Shown here: one piece after another, positions 63,873 to 64,000 of the stretch
How positions within the stretch are numbered: the stretch's first letter is position 1
Layout of the letters: each line of letters starts with the position of its first letter
Assembly: GCA_963926055.1 (NCBI GenBank)
Contig: CAWUVK010000003.1
Span: forward strand, 324,582-388,581
Direction: 5' to 3'
From: CAJXJP01 sp963926055
GTDB taxonomy: Bacteria > Patescibacteriota > Gracilibacteria > BD1-5 > UBA6164
DNA length: 64,000 nucleotides
The notes under the pieces: model-generated
Seen by the model: the letters and a program-made list of their open reading frames with translations, nothing else
The model's database searches: none
What the model was told of the DNA's origin: nothing
Translations under genes and position numbers: made by a program

Positions 63873-64000
63873 ATGAAAAATAAATTACATAAAGCATTTA
63901 CACTCGTAGAACTCATCGTTGTAATTACGATTTTAGCCGTTTTGGCAACGGTTGCGTTTATATCATTTCAAGGATATACAAGCTCTTCGAGAGATTCTGT
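63873..64000 (+). CDS. type IV pilin, third member of the FISUMP-pilin family (cut by window edge)
   Basis: First 42 codons only: MKNKLHKA-FTLVELIVVITILAVLATVA, then FISFQGYTSSSRDS. The leader, helix and the FQGY-ssRDS segment match FISUMP pilin 2 almost residue for residue (FISFQGYSTESRDT), and the upstream cassette is shared. Whether it carries a FISUMP domain and an anomalous C-terminal segment cannot be seen here. Confidence 0.85.
   Translation, partial: MKNKLHKAFTLVELIVVITILAVLATVAFISFQGYTSSSRDS

Noticed and set aside
1..64000. tRNA, rRNA, CRISPR arrays and insertion sequences.
   Set aside because: I saw no cloverleaf signatures, no regularly spaced repeats and no transposase; intergenic gaps are too short for most of these.

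Overview
The window is about 28-30% GC and reads correctly only if UGA encodes glycine. With the standard code nearly every gene breaks at in-frame TGA. Reading TGA as Gly restores FtsZ (the GGGTGTG nucleotide loop), PilT (the Walker A glycine), two PP2C phosphatases (GDATGHG) and an ATP-grasp enzyme (three TGA codons in a row where its paralogue has GGA-TGA-GGA). Stops are TAA, with a few TAG. This is NCBI code 25, known only from the candidate phyla Absconditabacteria (SR1) and Gracilibacteria (BD1-5/GN02). All coordinates below use that code. Genes are tightly packed, with no gap over 300 bases. I recognised no tRNA, rRNA or CRISPR.

Layout. 1-773: edge-truncated dicarboxylate/amino-acid:cation symporter. 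972-8817: a run of secreted proteins of unknown function, one very Cys-rich and one of 1151 residues. 8855-12057 (minus): a VirB4-like ATPase and a membrane PP2C phosphatase. 12302-16954: housekeeping block ftsA-ftsZ, nusA, rplI, ruvX. 16983-18886: a Ca2+/cation exchanger and a surface protein with a TPDTG sorting-type tail. 18981-31473: type IV pilus region: pilT; a minus-strand group (pilin, a charged TM protein, pilB, a PP2C phosphatase, pilC, pilin); then hisS followed by three minor-pilin-like genes. 31545-43328: a CorC/CNNM protein, two long pilins fused to a FISUMP (C-type-lectin-like) domain, a nucleotidyltransferase-like protein, a rubredoxin-superoxide reductase fusion, a VirD4/TraD-like ATPase, a CPA1 antiporter and ftsE. 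43362-51207: dnaJ-like, recO-like, pseudouridine synthase, thioredoxin-MsrB fusion, orphan pilC, hsp20 and small unknowns. 51224-57934: surface proteins (DUF916-like with a cytosolic zinc ribbon, double LamG, MAM-like, small repeat-poor secreted protein). 58126-63757: rsmA and then ATP-grasp / MATCAP-like (DUF1704) metallopeptidase / ATP-grasp. 63873-64000: start of a third pilin of the FISUMP-pilin family.

The picture is a small-genome, surface-oriented, probably host-attached cell. It invests heavily in type IV pili with adhesive tips, secreted modular proteins and ATPases that could move DNA or protein. Two parts deserve most attention. First, the FISUMP pilins: the second copy has a C-terminal segment with sharply different codon use, resembling the variable region of a diversity-generating retroelement. 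Second, the 59068-63757 locus, where two ATP-grasp ligases flank a DUF1704 carboxypeptidase, the layout expected of a reversible peptide-tailing system.
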